Below are positions 27,222 through 36,060 of a stretch of DNA of 64,000 nt, piece by piece. Source of the stretch: Mesorhizobium qingshengii (lineage in GTDB: Bacteria > Pseudomonadota > Alphaproteobacteria > Rhizobiales > Rhizobiaceae); assembly GCF_900103325.1 (NCBI RefSeq), contig NZ_FMXM01000006.1:124001-188000 (forward strand). Direction: 5' to 3'. Position 1 is the first letter of the stretch. Each line of letters opens with the position of its first letter. The translations under genes were made by a program, and so were the position numbers. Below the pieces are notes generated by a model that saw only the letters and a program-made list of their open reading frames with translations, searched no databases and was not told the origin of the DNA.

Positions 27222-27830
27222 TCAGGCCGCCGACGTCAGCTCCTGTGCCTTCAGCTTGCGTCCCGCCGCCTTCAGCGTGCCTTGCACACCATCAAGCGCG
27301 CCGTCCACAAGCTCCAGCGCCAGCAGGCGGTGCCGCTCATAGGGCCCCGGCATGGCAAGCGAACCGGTCCTGGCAGCCGAGAATCCGAAGCGCCCGTAGT
27401 AGGGCTCGTCGCCGACCAGCAGGATCGCAGCGTGGCCGAGCCGAGCCGCCTCGGCGATTGCATGGCGCATCAGCGCCGAGCCGATGCCGGCACTCTTGAG
27501 CGATGGGGCGACGGCGAGCGGGCCAAGCAGCAGCGCTGCCGGACCGCCCTCGCCCAGCGTGACATCCCACAGCCGCACCGTGCCGGCCACGGCGCTCGAC
27601 GCATCGCGCGCGACGAAGGCAAGGCCTTCCGAAGGGCGCCGGCCGCGCCGCAGCTTCTCCGACGATTTTGCCTTGCGCCTCGGTCCCATGGCATCGTCGA
27701 GCAAGGCTTCGCGCGCCGCGACGTCGGCAGCGGTTTCGGCAACGATGGCAACAGCGCCGGCCACCTCTCCCCCAACGGAGGAGATCGACCAGTGCGCGGC
27801 GCCTTCAACAGTGAAATTTGCAATGTCCAT
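27222..27830 (-). CDS. GNAT-family N-acetyltransferase
   Basis: This 202-residue protein has the acetyl-CoA-binding GNAT core: LGPLAVAPSLKSAGIGSALM (motif A) with the following helix, then VGDEPYYGRFGFSAARTG. This is the YhbS-type subgroup. The substrate is unknown. It lies 99 bases downstream of ornithine decarboxylase on the same strand and may be cotranscribed, so a polyamine substrate is possible but unproven. Confidence 0.85.
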   Translation of the reverse strand: MDIANFTVEGAAHWSISSVGGEVAGAVAIVAETAADVAAREALLDDAMGPRRKAKSSEKLRRGRRPSEGLAFVARDASSAVAGTVRLWDVTLGEGGPAALLLGPLAVAPSLKSAGIGSALMRHAIAEAARLGHAAILLVGDEPYYGRFGFSAARTGSLAMPGPYERHRLLALELVDGALDGVQGTLKAAGRKLKAQELTSAA

Positions 27831-27929
27831 TTCCGCAATCCCTGGCGAGCGGAGATCTGTTCCACAAGCGAGCCCGGGCGGGCGATCTCTTCGCCCGCGC
27901 CGGATGATCTGATCGGCTCTTGCGAACTG

Positions 27930-29063
27930 TCAGATCACGTAGGATCGGAGAGGCTCGAAGCCATTGAAGGCGACCGCCGAATAGGTGGTCGTGTAGGCAC
28001 CGGTGCCTTCGATCAGCACCTCGTCGCCGATGGTCAGCGACAACGGCAGCGGATAAGGCGTCTTCTCGTACATCACGTCGGCCGAATCGCAGGTCGGGCC
28101 GGCGAGCACGCAAGGCGCGGTCTCCGTGCCATCATGGCGGGTGACCAAGGGATAGCGGATCGCCTCGTCCATCGTCTCTGCCAGGCCGCCGAACTTACCG
28201 ATGTCGAGGAACACCCAGCGCACATTGTCGTTGTCGGCCTTCTTCGAGATCAGCACGACTTCCGACTTGATGACGCCGGCGTTCCCCACCATGCCACGGC
28301 CCGGCTCGATGATGGTTTCCGGAATGGCATTGCCGAAATGCTTGCGCAGCGCCGAAAAGATCGCCTGGCCATAGGCCTGGGCGGCCGGCACGTCACGCAG
28401 ATAGCGCGTCGGGAACCCGCCACCCATGTTGACCATCTTGAGCACAATGCCTTCCTCGGCGAGCGTCGTGAACACCGCCTTGGCGTCGGCGAGCGCACGA
28501 TCCCAGGCGGTCAGGTCGGTCTGTTGCGAGCCGACATGGAACGACACGCCATAGGCGTCGAGGCCGAGCCCCTTGGCATGGCGCAGCACGTCGACGGCCA
28601 TCGCCGGCACGCAGCCGAACTTGCGCGACAGCGGCCACTCGGCGCCTTCGCCATCGGTCAGCACGCGGCAGAACACGCGCGCGCCGGGAGCGACGCGGGC
28701 GATCTTCTCGACCTCTTCGACGCAATCGACCGCGAACAGCTTGATACCGAGCTGGTAGGCGCGCGCGATGTCACGCTCCTTCTTGATGGTGTTGCCGAAG
28801 GAAATGCGGTCCGCCGGCGCACCGGCGTCCATGGCCATCTCGACTTCGGCAACGGAAGCGGTGTCGAAGGACGAGCCCATCGCAGCAAGCAGGCGCAGGA
28901 TTTCCGGCGCCGGGTTTGCTTTCACCGCATAGTAGATCTTCGAATCAGGGAGCGCCTTCTCGAAGGCGCGGAAATTGTCGCGCACGACATCGAGGTCGAC
29001 CACGAGGCAGGGGCCGGTCGGACGTCGGGTGGCGAGGAAGTCAAGGATGCGCTGGGTAGCCAT
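27930..29063 (-). CDS. ornithine decarboxylase (group IV, PLP fold III)
   Basis: This 377-residue enzyme converts ornithine, and in some relatives also lysine, to putrescine or cadaverine. Lys48 in KIYYAVKANPAPE is the PLP lysine. VSFHVGSQQTDLTAW and VNMGGGFPTRY are the phosphate-binding elements. AGPTCDSADVMYEK carries the active-site Cys and Asp contributed across the dimer. The ATG at 29063 has a GGAGAG RBS. An unusually long leader region precedes it. It is the likely source of putrescine for the homospermidine synthase at 53003-54448. Confidence 0.93.
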   Translation of the reverse strand: MATQRILDFLATRRPTGPCLVVDLDVVRDNFRAFEKALPDSKIYYAVKANPAPEILRLLAAMGSSFDTASVAEVEMAMDAGAPADRISFGNTIKKERDIARAYQLGIKLFAVDCVEEVEKIARVAPGARVFCRVLTDGEGAEWPLSRKFGCVPAMAVDVLRHAKGLGLDAYGVSFHVGSQQTDLTAWDRALADAKAVFTTLAEEGIVLKMVNMGGGFPTRYLRDVPAAQAYGQAIFSALRKHFGNAIPETIIEPGRGMVGNAGVIKSEVVLISKKADNDNVRWVFLDIGKFGGLAETMDEAIRYPLVTRHDGTETAPCVLAGPTCDSADVMYEKTPYPLPLSLTIGDEVLIEGTGAYTTTYSAVAFNGFEPLRSYVI

Positions 29064-29400
29064 CGGGTCTCTCCATCAGCGCCTTTCGGCGCGCACAAAG
29101 GCTGCGGGACGCGGGCCCTCGGCCTCGCGAACACGCGGTGGACAAAGGCGGGACGGAAATCCATGGAACCAGCCGGTGGAGACCCCGGAACCATGAAACG
29201 CCGTCTCGCGGCGGTGAACCTTGGCCTTGCCCGGCCTCGGTTCGCTTTGTCTGCCTTGGCTTGGATTGGGAGACCCCGTTCCGCACTGCCGGCAATGAAG
29301 GTGTGCCTCTTCAGTAACCCCGGTCTTTGGACAACCGGCAGAACACCAGAAAGGCCCGCACCGTCGTTGCTTCAAGGTGTCCTCGGTCTGGCGGTTGGCC
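29064..29400 (-). promoter_or_regulatory. ornithine decarboxylase leader, speF-motif-like RNA
   Basis: The 5' region of the decarboxylase mRNA holds the block AAAGACCGGGGTTACTGAAG (about 29307-29326, minus strand), which I associate with the speF RNA motif found before alphaproteobacterial speF genes. A GCGCC-GAAA-GGCGC tetraloop hairpin (29079-29092) abuts the RBS. GGGGTCTCC occurs twice (29178-29186 and 29269-29277) and can pair with the GAGACCC (29065-29071) between RBS and ATG. Two candidate upstream frames exist: a 16-codon GTG frame ending at 29311, and a 99-codon TTG frame with a GAGGA RBS ending at 29076, just before the decarboxylase RBS. The upstream boundary is approximate. Confidence 0.55.
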
Positions 29401-29605
29401 GCTAAACCGACTGGAGGGGTTGGCTCCAGTTACCTTACCGATTTCCCTCACCATTCGAGGATCGGCGGACACCCACAGGCACGTGCGACTTTGGGCAAGC
29501 GCGATATAAGAGCGAAGCGTTTCACAATCAATAAAAATCGCATCCAAGGTTGTAAAATTTCCGGCATCGAACAATGTTGCGACAACCGTATCCGGATAAC
29601 GAACG
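29401..29605. other. divergent intergenic region, decarboxylase leader to amidase
   Basis: This stretch separates the decarboxylase leader from the amidase. It should hold promoters for both directions. It is more AT-rich than its surroundings near 29520-29600. I could not fix a -35/-10 pair with confidence and saw no gene, tRNA or repeat here. Confidence 0.4.
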
Positions 29606-30802
29606 ATGACAGGCACGCACGGTCCTCTCAATGCCTTTCTCGATCTTCCCCAGATGCCGGTGGCACATGCCGAGATCGGACCGCTTGCCGGCCTGCGGCT
29701 GGCCGTCAAGGACATCTACGACGTTGCCGGTTACCGCACTGGCTGTGGCAATTTACGGAAATTCGCTGAAAGCAATGCCGCCTCGCGCACCGCACCCGCC
29801 GTGCAGATGATTCTCGATGCCGGCGCGCGCTTCGTCGGCAAGACCCAGACCGACGAGCTTGCCTTCGCGCTGTTCGGCCAGAATGCGCACTTTTCGTTTC
29901 CGGTGAACCCGGCAGCGCCCGACCGCGTCACCGGCGGCTCATCGTCGGGATCGGCGGTTGCGGTGGCGGGCAGGCTGGCCGACATCGCGACCGGCTCCGA
30001 CACCGGCGGCTCGATCCGCGCGCCGGCGAGCTTCTGCGGACTGATTGGCCTGCGCACCACGCATGGACGCATCCCACTCGACGGCGCCATGCAGCTGGCG
30101 CCTAGCTTCGACACGTTCGGCTGGTTCGCCGACGACATCGAGACCTACGAGACGGTCGGCAAGCTGCTGCTTGGCCGCGACCCGCACCACCACCCGTTGG
30201 ACCGCCCGCTGTCGCTGGACTGGCTGGACGATCTGGTCGCCCGCCCGGTGGTTGCCGAATATGCTGACATGAAGGCGCTGGCGAGCGCGGTTTTCGGCGC
30301 GCCGGCGGCGCTGGAAACGCCCTTCGCCTCGTCTCCGGATGAACTCTACTGGTGCTTTCGCCGGCTGCAGGCAAAGGAGGCCTGGGCGGTGCACGGCGAA
30401 TGGATCACCAGTGGCGAGCGCGACCTCGGCCCCGGCGTCGAGGAACGTTTCGGCTTTGGCCGTGCCGTCGACGACCGAACGGCGCAGGCCGAGACGGTGC
30501 GCCGGCTGACCTTTCGCGGCGAACTGGCCGCCCTGCTCGGCAAGGACGGCTTCCTTGTCCTGCCCACGGTTCCGGGCCCGGCGCCGTATGTGGACAGCAC
30601 GCCGGAGCAATTCCAGGCCTATCGCGAGCGGGCGCTGCGGCTTCTGTGCCTGGCCGGGCTGTCCGGCTTTCCGCAAATCACCTTGCCCATCGGCTCGGCC
30701 GCCGGCGCGCCGTTCGGCCTGTCGCTGCTTGGCCCTTCCGGCAGCGACATTGCCCTGATACGGCTCGGCCGGAAACTTCTCGACGCGGCACGAAAGGCCT
30801 GA
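29606..30802 (+). CDS. amidase-signature-family amidase
   Basis: This 398-residue enzyme hydrolyses an amide bond. The Ser-cisSer-Lys triad can be located: Lys35 in RLAVKDIYDV, the Gly/Ser motif GGSSSGSAVAVAG (about 111-123) and GSDTGGSIRAPASFCGLIG. It is shorter than GatA (about 490 residues) and lacks obvious partner genes, so it is a metabolic amidase rather than a tRNA amidotransferase. The substrate is unknown. It is followed after 2 bases by a LysR regulator. Confidence 0.88.
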   Translation: MTGTHGPLNAFLDLPQMPVAHAEIGPLAGLRLAVKDIYDVAGYRTGCGNLRKFAESNAASRTAPAVQMILDAGARFVGKTQTDELAFALFGQNAHFSFPVNPAAPDRVTGGSSSGSAVAVAGRLADIATGSDTGGSIRAPASFCGLIGLRTTHGRIPLDGAMQLAPSFDTFGWFADDIETYETVGKLLLGRDPHHHPLDRPLSLDWLDDLVARPVVAEYADMKALASAVFGAPAALETPFASSPDELYWCFRRLQAKEAWAVHGEWITSGERDLGPGVEERFGFGRAVDDRTAQAETVRRLTFRGELAALLGKDGFLVLPTVPGPAPYVDSTPEQFQAYRERALRLLCLAGLSGFPQITLPIGSAAGAPFGLSLLGPSGSDIALIRLGRKLLDAARKA

Positions 30803-30804
30803 CC

Positions 30805-31704
30805 ATGGACACACTGACCCGCATGCGTGCCTTCATCGACGTGGTCGAGGCCGAGGGCTTTTCGGCGGCGGCGCGCAAGATCGGCCGCTCCAAGGCGCTG
30901 CTGTCGAAATATGTGCGCGAACTGGAGGACGAACTCGGCGCGCTGCTGCTCAACCGCACCACCCGCCAGTTCTCGATGACCGAGGCCGGCCACACCTACT
31001 ACCGGCGCGCCTCGGAGATCGTGCGCGAGGTCGACAGCCTGGCCGATGCCGTGCGCGAATCCTCCGGCGACGTGCGCGGCCGGATCAAGCTGTCGGCGCC
31101 GCGCACCTTCGCCGACGCGCCGATCGGCCAGTCGCTGATCGACTTCGCCAAGCAGCATCCCGACATCGTGCTCGACATCCAGCTCGACGACCGTTTCGTC
31201 GATCTAGTCGAGGAGGGCTTCGACCTGGCGGTGCGCATCTCGCGGCTGGAGAACTCGTCGCTGATCGCCAGGCGCCTGGCGCCGTTTTCGATAAAGCTGT
31301 GCGCCTCCCCCGAGCTGATCGCAAAGCACGGCACGCCGACACGGCCGCAGGACCTTGGCCGCATGCCATGCATCATCGACACCAATGGCCGAGGCCTGAA
31401 CAACTGGCCGTTCAAGGGCGACAATGGCGACCCGATAAGCGTTTCGGTGTCGGGCCCGATCGAAGTCAACAGCCCGATGACGGCGCGCGCGGCGGCGGTG
31501 GCGGGGTTGGGATTTTCCGTCCTGCCGGACTTCATCGCCGCGCCCGACATCGAGAGCGGCCGGCTGGTGACGGTGCTGGATGACCGCATCCTGTCCGGCG
31601 GCGGCATTTTCGCCGTCTACCCGCATCGCCGCTATCTGCCAGCGAAGGTCCGCGTCTTCGTCGATTTCCTGGTGCAGTGGTTCAGGACGCGCGAGGCTGC
31701 CTGA
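30805..31704 (+). CDS. LysR-family transcriptional regulator
   Basis: This 299-residue regulator has an N-terminal winged helix (about 1-60) with FIDVVEAEGFSAAARKIGRS, RNA-free DNA-binding as in other LysR proteins, and a periplasmic-binding-like effector domain. The ATG at 30805 lies 2 bases after the amidase stop; a longer reading from 30352 would run through the amidase and is rejected. The gene is in the same direction as the amidase, which is less usual for LysR targets. Confidence 0.9.
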   Translation: MDTLTRMRAFIDVVEAEGFSAAARKIGRSKALLSKYVRELEDELGALLLNRTTRQFSMTEAGHTYYRRASEIVREVDSLADAVRESSGDVRGRIKLSAPRTFADAPIGQSLIDFAKQHPDIVLDIQLDDRFVDLVEEGFDLAVRISRLENSSLIARRLAPFSIKLCASPELIAKHGTPTRPQDLGRMPCIIDTNGRGLNNWPFKGDNGDPISVSVSGPIEVNSPMTARAAAVAGLGFSVLPDFIAAPDIESGRLVTVLDDRILSGGGIFAVYPHRRYLPAKVRVFVDFLVQWFRTREAA

Positions 31705-31715
31705 CCAGGCTCAGC

Positions 31716-31757
31716 CGCCAAAGCGCGTTGCGCCGCGACACGCTTTGGCGCTTTTCT
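31716..31757 (+). terminator. intrinsic terminator after LysR gene
   Basis: CGCCAAAGCG (31716-31725) and CGCTTTGGCG (31741-31750) form a 10-bp stem around a 15-base GC-rich loop, followed by CTTTTCTT. It ends the amidase-LysR transcript. Confidence 0.75.
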
Positions 31758-31860
31758 TGTGCGTCGATGTTCCCCAAGCCGCCACGCCATCTGGGTGACA
31801 AGCACCAGCGGTCCCAATTTCGCCCCCTTTCTGGTAACTCTCGACATCTCTCCGAGGCCT

Positions 31861-32547
31861 ATGGAATCGCGACCGAGAATGCATCTTAAACGGCACGCAA
31901 TCATGCTGGCTTCGGCCTTGGCGGCGACCTTTGCCGCCGTCGGACCGGCTGAGGTGCATCCGCACGTCTTCGCCGAGGCCCGCCTCGACGTGATCCTCTC
32001 CCCGGATCACCAAAGTGTGAAGGCGCTGCGTCATCTCTGGCGCTTCGACGATCTGTTCTCCAGCACTGTGATGATGGAGTTCGACAAGAACTCCGACCTC
32101 AAGCTCGACGACAACGAACTGAAGGAGGTCGCCGACACCGTCCACGCCTCGCTGGCCGAGTTCAACTACTTCCAGCTCGTCACCGTCGACGGCAAGGACG
32201 TGGCGATGACGCCGCCACCGCATTTGATGGCGAATTTCGACAACGACCAGCTGATCATCCTGTTCGAATCCGAACCGAAGGTACCGATCAAGCTGGCCGG
32301 CAAGATCGACATCGGCGTCTACGATCCGACCTTCTACACCGCGATCGACTTCACCGAGGACTCCAACATAACGGTTGAAGGCTTGCCGTCGAATTGCACC
32401 AGCAAGGTCGTTCGGCCGGACCCGGATGAAGCCATCAAGGAAAACCAGAAGACCCTGACGGACGCCTTCTTCAACGATCCGACAGGCACCGACATGAGCA
32501 AGATCTTCGCCACCAAGCTTGAACTAAACTGTCAGCCAGAAGGATGA
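31861..32547 (+). CDS. DUF1007 periplasmic protein
   Basis: This 228-residue protein has a signal-peptide-like N-terminus (RHAIMLASALAATFAAVGPA), then HPHVFAEARLDVIL, which carries the conserved HPH of DUF1007, and LWRFDDLFSSTVMMEFDKN. DUF1007 proteins regularly precede NicO-type nickel/cobalt permeases and probably serve them in the periplasm. The ATG at 31861 is preferred because a GAGG lies before it; an ATG at 31879 is possible. It overlaps the NicO start by 4 bases (ATGA). Confidence 0.85.
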   Translation: MESRPRMHLKRHAIMLASALAATFAAVGPAEVHPHVFAEARLDVILSPDHQSVKALRHLWRFDDLFSSTVMMEFDKNSDLKLDDNELKEVADTVHASLAEFNYFQLVTVDGKDVAMTPPPHLMANFDNDQLIILFESEPKVPIKLAGKIDIGVYDPTFYTAIDFTEDSNITVEGLPSNCTSKVVRPDPDEAIKENQKTLTDAFFNDPTGTDMSKIFATKLELNCQPEG

Positions 32548-33722
32548 ACCCGGTGACGAAACCGTCCCTGCGTTTGGCATTCGGCCTGTTGGCCCTCACC
32601 TTCGCCATGATGCATTTTGCCAACGTCGCCCATGCCCAGAGTTCGCTCGGCATCGGCGTCAATGACGGCATGGCGCCCACCACAGGCCCGTTCGCCCACA
32701 TCCTGATGTGGATCAATCTCAGGCAGCAGGAATTCTATCGCGCGCTGGCGACGGCGATGAAGGCGATGCGCCAGGACGGCAGCAAACTTTGGCTGCTCAT
32801 CGGCCTGTCCTTCGCCTACGGCATCTTCCATGCCGCCGGTCCCGGTCACGGCAAGGCGGTGATCTCGTCCTACATGGTGGCCAATGAAGTGGCGCTGCGG
32901 CGCGGCATCCTGTTGTCCTTCGTCTCGGCGCTGCTGCAGGGCCTGACCGCGGTCGCGGTGATGGCGGTCGCCTATTTCGTCCTGCGCGGCACCGCCGTCT
33001 CGATGACCGACGCGGCCTGGTTCATGGAGATCATGAGCTTTGTCTTCGTCACCCTCTTCGGCGCCTGGCTGCTGTGGCGCAAGCTAGGCCCCTTCGTCCT
33101 GCGCCTGTTTGGCAGAGGCCCCGCCTACAGCCTGTCGGCGGCCCACGCCGCTCATTCCCATGGCGGCCACTCGCACGCCGGTCATTTGCATGCCGCTCAC
33201 GGCCATTCGGCGCACGCTCATTCGCACGCCCTGCACGTTCATGACGATCACGATCATGCGCACGGCCATTCGCACGACCATCACGACCACGGTCATGGCG
33301 CACACGATCATGCTCATCACGATCACGCGCCGGGCGAGGTCTGCGACACCTGCGGCCATTCGCATGCGCCCGATCCGGCACTCCTGTCGGGCGATCGCTT
33401 CGACTGGCGCACGGCATGGTCGGCGGTGGCGGCGGTCGGCATCCGCCCCTGCTCCGGCGCGCTGATCGTGCTGAGCTTCGCTCTTCTCAACGGTCTCTGG
33501 CTCGGCGGCCTGCTGTCGGTGCTCGCGATGTCGCTCGGAACCGCCATCACCGTCTCGGCGCTGGCCACGCTGGCAGTGACCGCCAAGAACTGGGCGGTGT
33601 ATTTCGCCGGCGACGGTCGCATGGGCAACCGCATCCATTCGATCGTCGAGATCGGCGGCGCGGCCTTCGTGTTCCTGTTCGGGCTGCTGCTTTTGTCGGC
33701 GAGCCTGACGGGCAGCGTTTAG
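32544..33722 (+). CDS. NicO/RcnA-type nickel-cobalt transporter with His-rich loop
   Basis: This 392-residue polytopic protein has about six helices. YGIFHAAGPGHGKAVISSYM carries the conserved His/Gly metal-path motif, and GIRPCSGALIVLSFALLNGL the second. Between them, about 195-280, lies a loop with dozens of His residues and a CDTCGH pair, a metal-sensing or buffering segment. RcnA exports and NicO-type permeases may import Ni/Co; direction cannot be told from sequence. It is coupled to DUF1007. Confidence 0.88.
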   Translation: MNPVTKPSLRLAFGLLALTFAMMHFANVAHAQSSLGIGVNDGMAPTTGPFAHILMWINLRQQEFYRALATAMKAMRQDGSKLWLLIGLSFAYGIFHAAGPGHGKAVISSYMVANEVALRRGILLSFVSALLQGLTAVAVMAVAYFVLRGTAVSMTDAAWFMEIMSFVFVTLFGAWLLWRKLGPFVLRLFGRGPAYSLSAAHAAHSHGGHSHAGHLHAAHGHSAHAHSHALHVHDDHDHAHGHSHDHHDHGHGAHDHAHHDHAPGEVCDTCGHSHAPDPALLSGDRFDWRTAWSAVAAVGIRPCSGALIVLSFALLNGLWLGGLLSVLAMSLGTAITVSALATLAVTAKNWAVYFAGDGRMGNRIHSIVEIGGAAFVFLFGLLLLSASLTGSV

Positions 33723-33731
33723 GTCTGTCCC

Positions 33732-33749
33732 ATCCCGTTGGAACGGGAT
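33732..33749. terminator. hairpin between NicO and erythronate dehydrogenase-like gene
   Basis: ATCCCGTT (33732-33739) and AACGGGAT (33742-33749) are perfectly complementary around a GG spacer, with flanking CC/GG pairs. It lies between the two convergent stops (33722 and 33755) and may end both transcripts, although T tracts are poor on each side. Confidence 0.45.
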
Positions 33750-33754
33750 AGGTC

Positions 33755-34732
33755 CTAACCGGGAATCTTGCCGCCCAGTTCATCCTCGATATGCGCACGG
33801 ATGATCTCGTCGAAGTTCTTCTCGGCGCTGAAGCCCAGTTCCCTTGACCGCCGCGCCTCGAATCGTGTCGGCCACCCCTTGACGATCGCCCAGATCGTTT
33901 CGTCCGGCTCCTCGCGGATCAGTTTCACCGCCTTGGCGCCGGCGATGCGCTCCAGCGCCTCGATCTGTTCGCCGACGCTGACGGCAACGCCGGGCATCGT
34001 CAGGTTGCGACGCGGTCCGACGGCGGCGCCGTCGATCTGAGCCGCATGGATCAGGAAATTCACCGCCGAACGCGGGCTGGCGTGGGTGTGCACGACGGAG
34101 CGCGGCACCGGCAGGATCGCCTCCTGACCGTTCAGCGGCTCGCGGATGATGCCGGAGAAGAACCCCGAAGCCGCCTTGTTCGGTTTGCCGGGCCGCACGC
34201 AGATCGTCGGCAGCCGGATGCCGATGCCGTCGAAGAAACCGCGCCTGGAATAGTCGGCAAGCAGCGCCTCGCTCATCTGTTTCTGCGTGCCGTAGGAGGT
34301 CAGCGGCGTCGGATGGAAGTCATCGGGTATGACGTCCGGAAACGGCGCGCCGAACACCGCGATCGACGAGGTGAAGACGACGCGCGGCGCAAAGCCGGCC
34401 AGGCGAATGGCGTCGAACAGCGCCCGTGTGCCGTCGAGATTGACGCGGTAGCCGAGATCGAAATTGGCTTCCGCCTCGCCGGACACGATGCCGGCGAGAT
34501 GAAAGACGACATCGGGTCGCGATGCGACCAGGCTTTCGGTGGCACCCGCCACGGCGAGATCGCCCGTGTGAACAGCGACGCTGACGCCGTCCATGATTGG
34601 CGCCTGCGGCGGCACGATGTCGTGCAGGTCGAGCGCGGTGATCTTGCGGCCGCGCAGCGTGCCGTCCTTGGCCAGCCGGGCAATGAGCTTGCGGCCGACC
34701 ATTCCCGCGGCGCCAGTGATCAGAATGCGCAT
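33755..34732 (-). CDS. NAD-dependent epimerase/dehydratase, D-erythronate dehydrogenase-like
   Basis: This 325-residue extended SDR begins MRILITGAAGMVGRKLIARL (GxxGxxG). The catalytic tyrosine-lysine pair is seen in TSYGTQKQMSEALL. The general form, with KITALDLHDIVPPQAPIMDG following the Rossmann start, matches DenD (D-erythronate dehydrogenase). None of the other genes of an erythronate or threonate pathway are adjacent, so the substrate is a guess. A small membrane protein gene lies just upstream on the same strand. Confidence 0.8.
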   Translation of the reverse strand: MRILITGAAGMVGRKLIARLAKDGTLRGRKITALDLHDIVPPQAPIMDGVSVAVHTGDLAVAGATESLVASRPDVVFHLAGIVSGEAEANFDLGYRVNLDGTRALFDAIRLAGFAPRVVFTSSIAVFGAPFPDVIPDDFHPTPLTSYGTQKQMSEALLADYSRRGFFDGIGIRLPTICVRPGKPNKAASGFFSGIIREPLNGQEAILPVPRSVVHTHASPRSAVNFLIHAAQIDGAAVGPRRNLTMPGVAVSVGEQIEALERIAGAKAVKLIREEPDETIWAIVKGWPTRFEARRSRELGFSAEKNFDEIIRAHIEDELGGKIPG

Positions 34733-34743
34733 GTCAAAGACCT

Positions 34744-34956
34744 CTACTTACCTTGGTTTTTGCGCTGGTTGCGGGCCCGCAGCCAGAACACCGAGAAAAA
34801 TGCCAGAACGAAGACAATGCCAAAGGCACCGGCCAGCACGGTCGAGAGGCTGCCCAGTGCCAACATCACGGTCGGCAGATAGAAGGCCGCGATGCCGAAC
34901 AGAAGCATGATCCACACCGCCGCGATGGCGGCATTGCGCGTGTCGCGATCCATCAT
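34744..34956 (-). CDS. small two-helix membrane protein
   Basis: This 70-residue protein has two hydrophobic helices (about 8-26 and 33-57) and a basic tail, RARNQRKNQGK, which should face the cytoplasm. No family was recognised. It lies 11 bases upstream of the epimerase gene and probably shares its transcript. Two adjacent ATG codons give the start; the second would shorten it by one residue. Confidence 0.65.
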   Translation of the reverse strand: MMDRDTRNAAIAAVWIMLLFGIAAFYLPTVMLALGSLSTVLAGAFGIVFVLAFFSVFWLRARNQRKNQGK

Positions 34957-35045
34957 GCTGCACCCGGGCAGCGGTCATTCGTCGAGCTGGCTTTCAAGGC
35001 TTTGGGACTCCTGAGGCAGCACCAATCGACATCAATCGATCGGCC

Positions 35046-36029
35046 CTAGTGATAATGGCTATGATGCGGCGCTGCATGGTGCCCGTGATCATGATCGTGG
35101 TCGTCGCCATTGTCGGCGCACTGGCCGAATTCCGGTTCCACGGTGGCATGGCTGATGCCGTGCTCGCTGGCAAGCCGCTTCTTGACGGCGCTGACCACCT
35201 GATAGGCATCGACGCCCGCGCCAAGGCAGGCATGCAGCGTCGCCATGTTGCTTGTTCCGTCGAGTGACCAGACATGCATGTGATGCACTTCCCGCACGCC
35301 CGGGACCGTCGTTTCCAGGTCCCTTGCGATCAGGTCCCGGTCGAGGGTCGGCGGCACGCCCTCGAGCAGCACATGTGCGGCTTCGCGCATCAGCGACCAC
35401 GCCGTGTACAGGATCAGCAGCGAGACCAGGACCGACAGGATCGGGTCGATCGGCGTCCAGCCCGTGGCCAGGATGACCAGCGCGGCAACGATCGCGGCGG
35501 CCGAACCGAGCAGGTCACCGAGGACATGCAGGATGGCGCCGCGCATATTCAGGCTTTCGCGGTCGCCGCCATGCAGCACGAAGAAGCAACCGATATTCAC
35601 CACGAGGCCGAGGATCGCCACCACCAGCATCGGCCCGCCCAGCACCGGCACCGGCGCCTGCAGGCGCCCCCATGCCTCGTAGACGATCCACAGCGCGATG
35701 ACGAAGATGGCGATGCCGTTGGTGTAGGCCACCAGTGTCTTGACCCGCCCGAAGCCATAGGTGAGACGGCCGGTCGCCGGGCGCCCAGCAAGATGAAACG
35801 CATACCAGGCAAGGCCGAGCGCGATCGAATCGGCAAGCATGTGGCCGGCATCGGCCAGCAGCGCCAGCGACCCGGTGAAGAGTCCACCGAGCGCTTCGGC
35901 GATCATGAAGCCACCGGTCAGGCAGGCCGCGATCAGGACGCGTTTCTTGTCGGTCGAGCCATGCACATGGCCGGCCCCATGATCGTGCCGAGTGTGATCG
36001 TGCCCGCTATGATCGTGGCTATGCGCCAA
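35046..36029 (-). CDS. cation diffusion facilitator (zinc-type) transporter
   Basis: This 327-residue CDF exporter has six helices, and HxxxD-type zinc sites are seen in LLADAGHMLADSIALGLAWY and HVLGDLLGSAAAIVAALVIL. The C-terminal cytoplasmic domain starts near REVHHMHVWSLDGTSNMATL. Both ends are His/Asp-rich: the N-terminus SHDHSGHDHTRHDHGAGH and the C-terminus DHDHDHGHHAAPHHSHYH. A TTG at 36029 with a GGGAG RBS gives a conventional start (M)AHSHDHS; an ATG further upstream would read through the next gene. It is 31 bases downstream of a GNAT gene. Confidence 0.9.
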   Translation of the reverse strand: MAHSHDHSGHDHTRHDHGAGHVHGSTDKKRVLIAACLTGGFMIAEALGGLFTGSLALLADAGHMLADSIALGLAWYAFHLAGRPATGRLTYGFGRVKTLVAYTNGIAIFVIALWIVYEAWGRLQAPVPVLGGPMLVVAILGLVVNIGCFFVLHGGDRESLNMRGAILHVLGDLLGSAAAIVAALVILATGWTPIDPILSVLVSLLILYTAWSLMREAAHVLLEGVPPTLDRDLIARDLETTVPGVREVHHMHVWSLDGTSNMATLHACLGAGVDAYQVVSAVKKRLASEHGISHATVEPEFGQCADNGDDHDHDHGHHAAPHHSHYH

Positions 36030-36060
36030 TGACGAACTCCCGTTACGCGTCGAATTCAGC

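Noticed and set aside
27195..29405. 736-codon plus-strand frame over the GNAT and decarboxylase genes
   Set aside because: It is antisense to an ornithine decarboxylase with intact active-site motifs and shows no recognisable domain.
30352..30804. Upstream extension of the LysR gene
   Set aside because: It would run through the amidase gene in another frame; the LysR family starts with its HTH, which matches the ATG at 30805.
33150..33345. His-codon-rich stretch as a DNA repeat
   Set aside because: The repeated CAT/CAC/GCG pattern is explained by the His-rich loop of the NicO protein.
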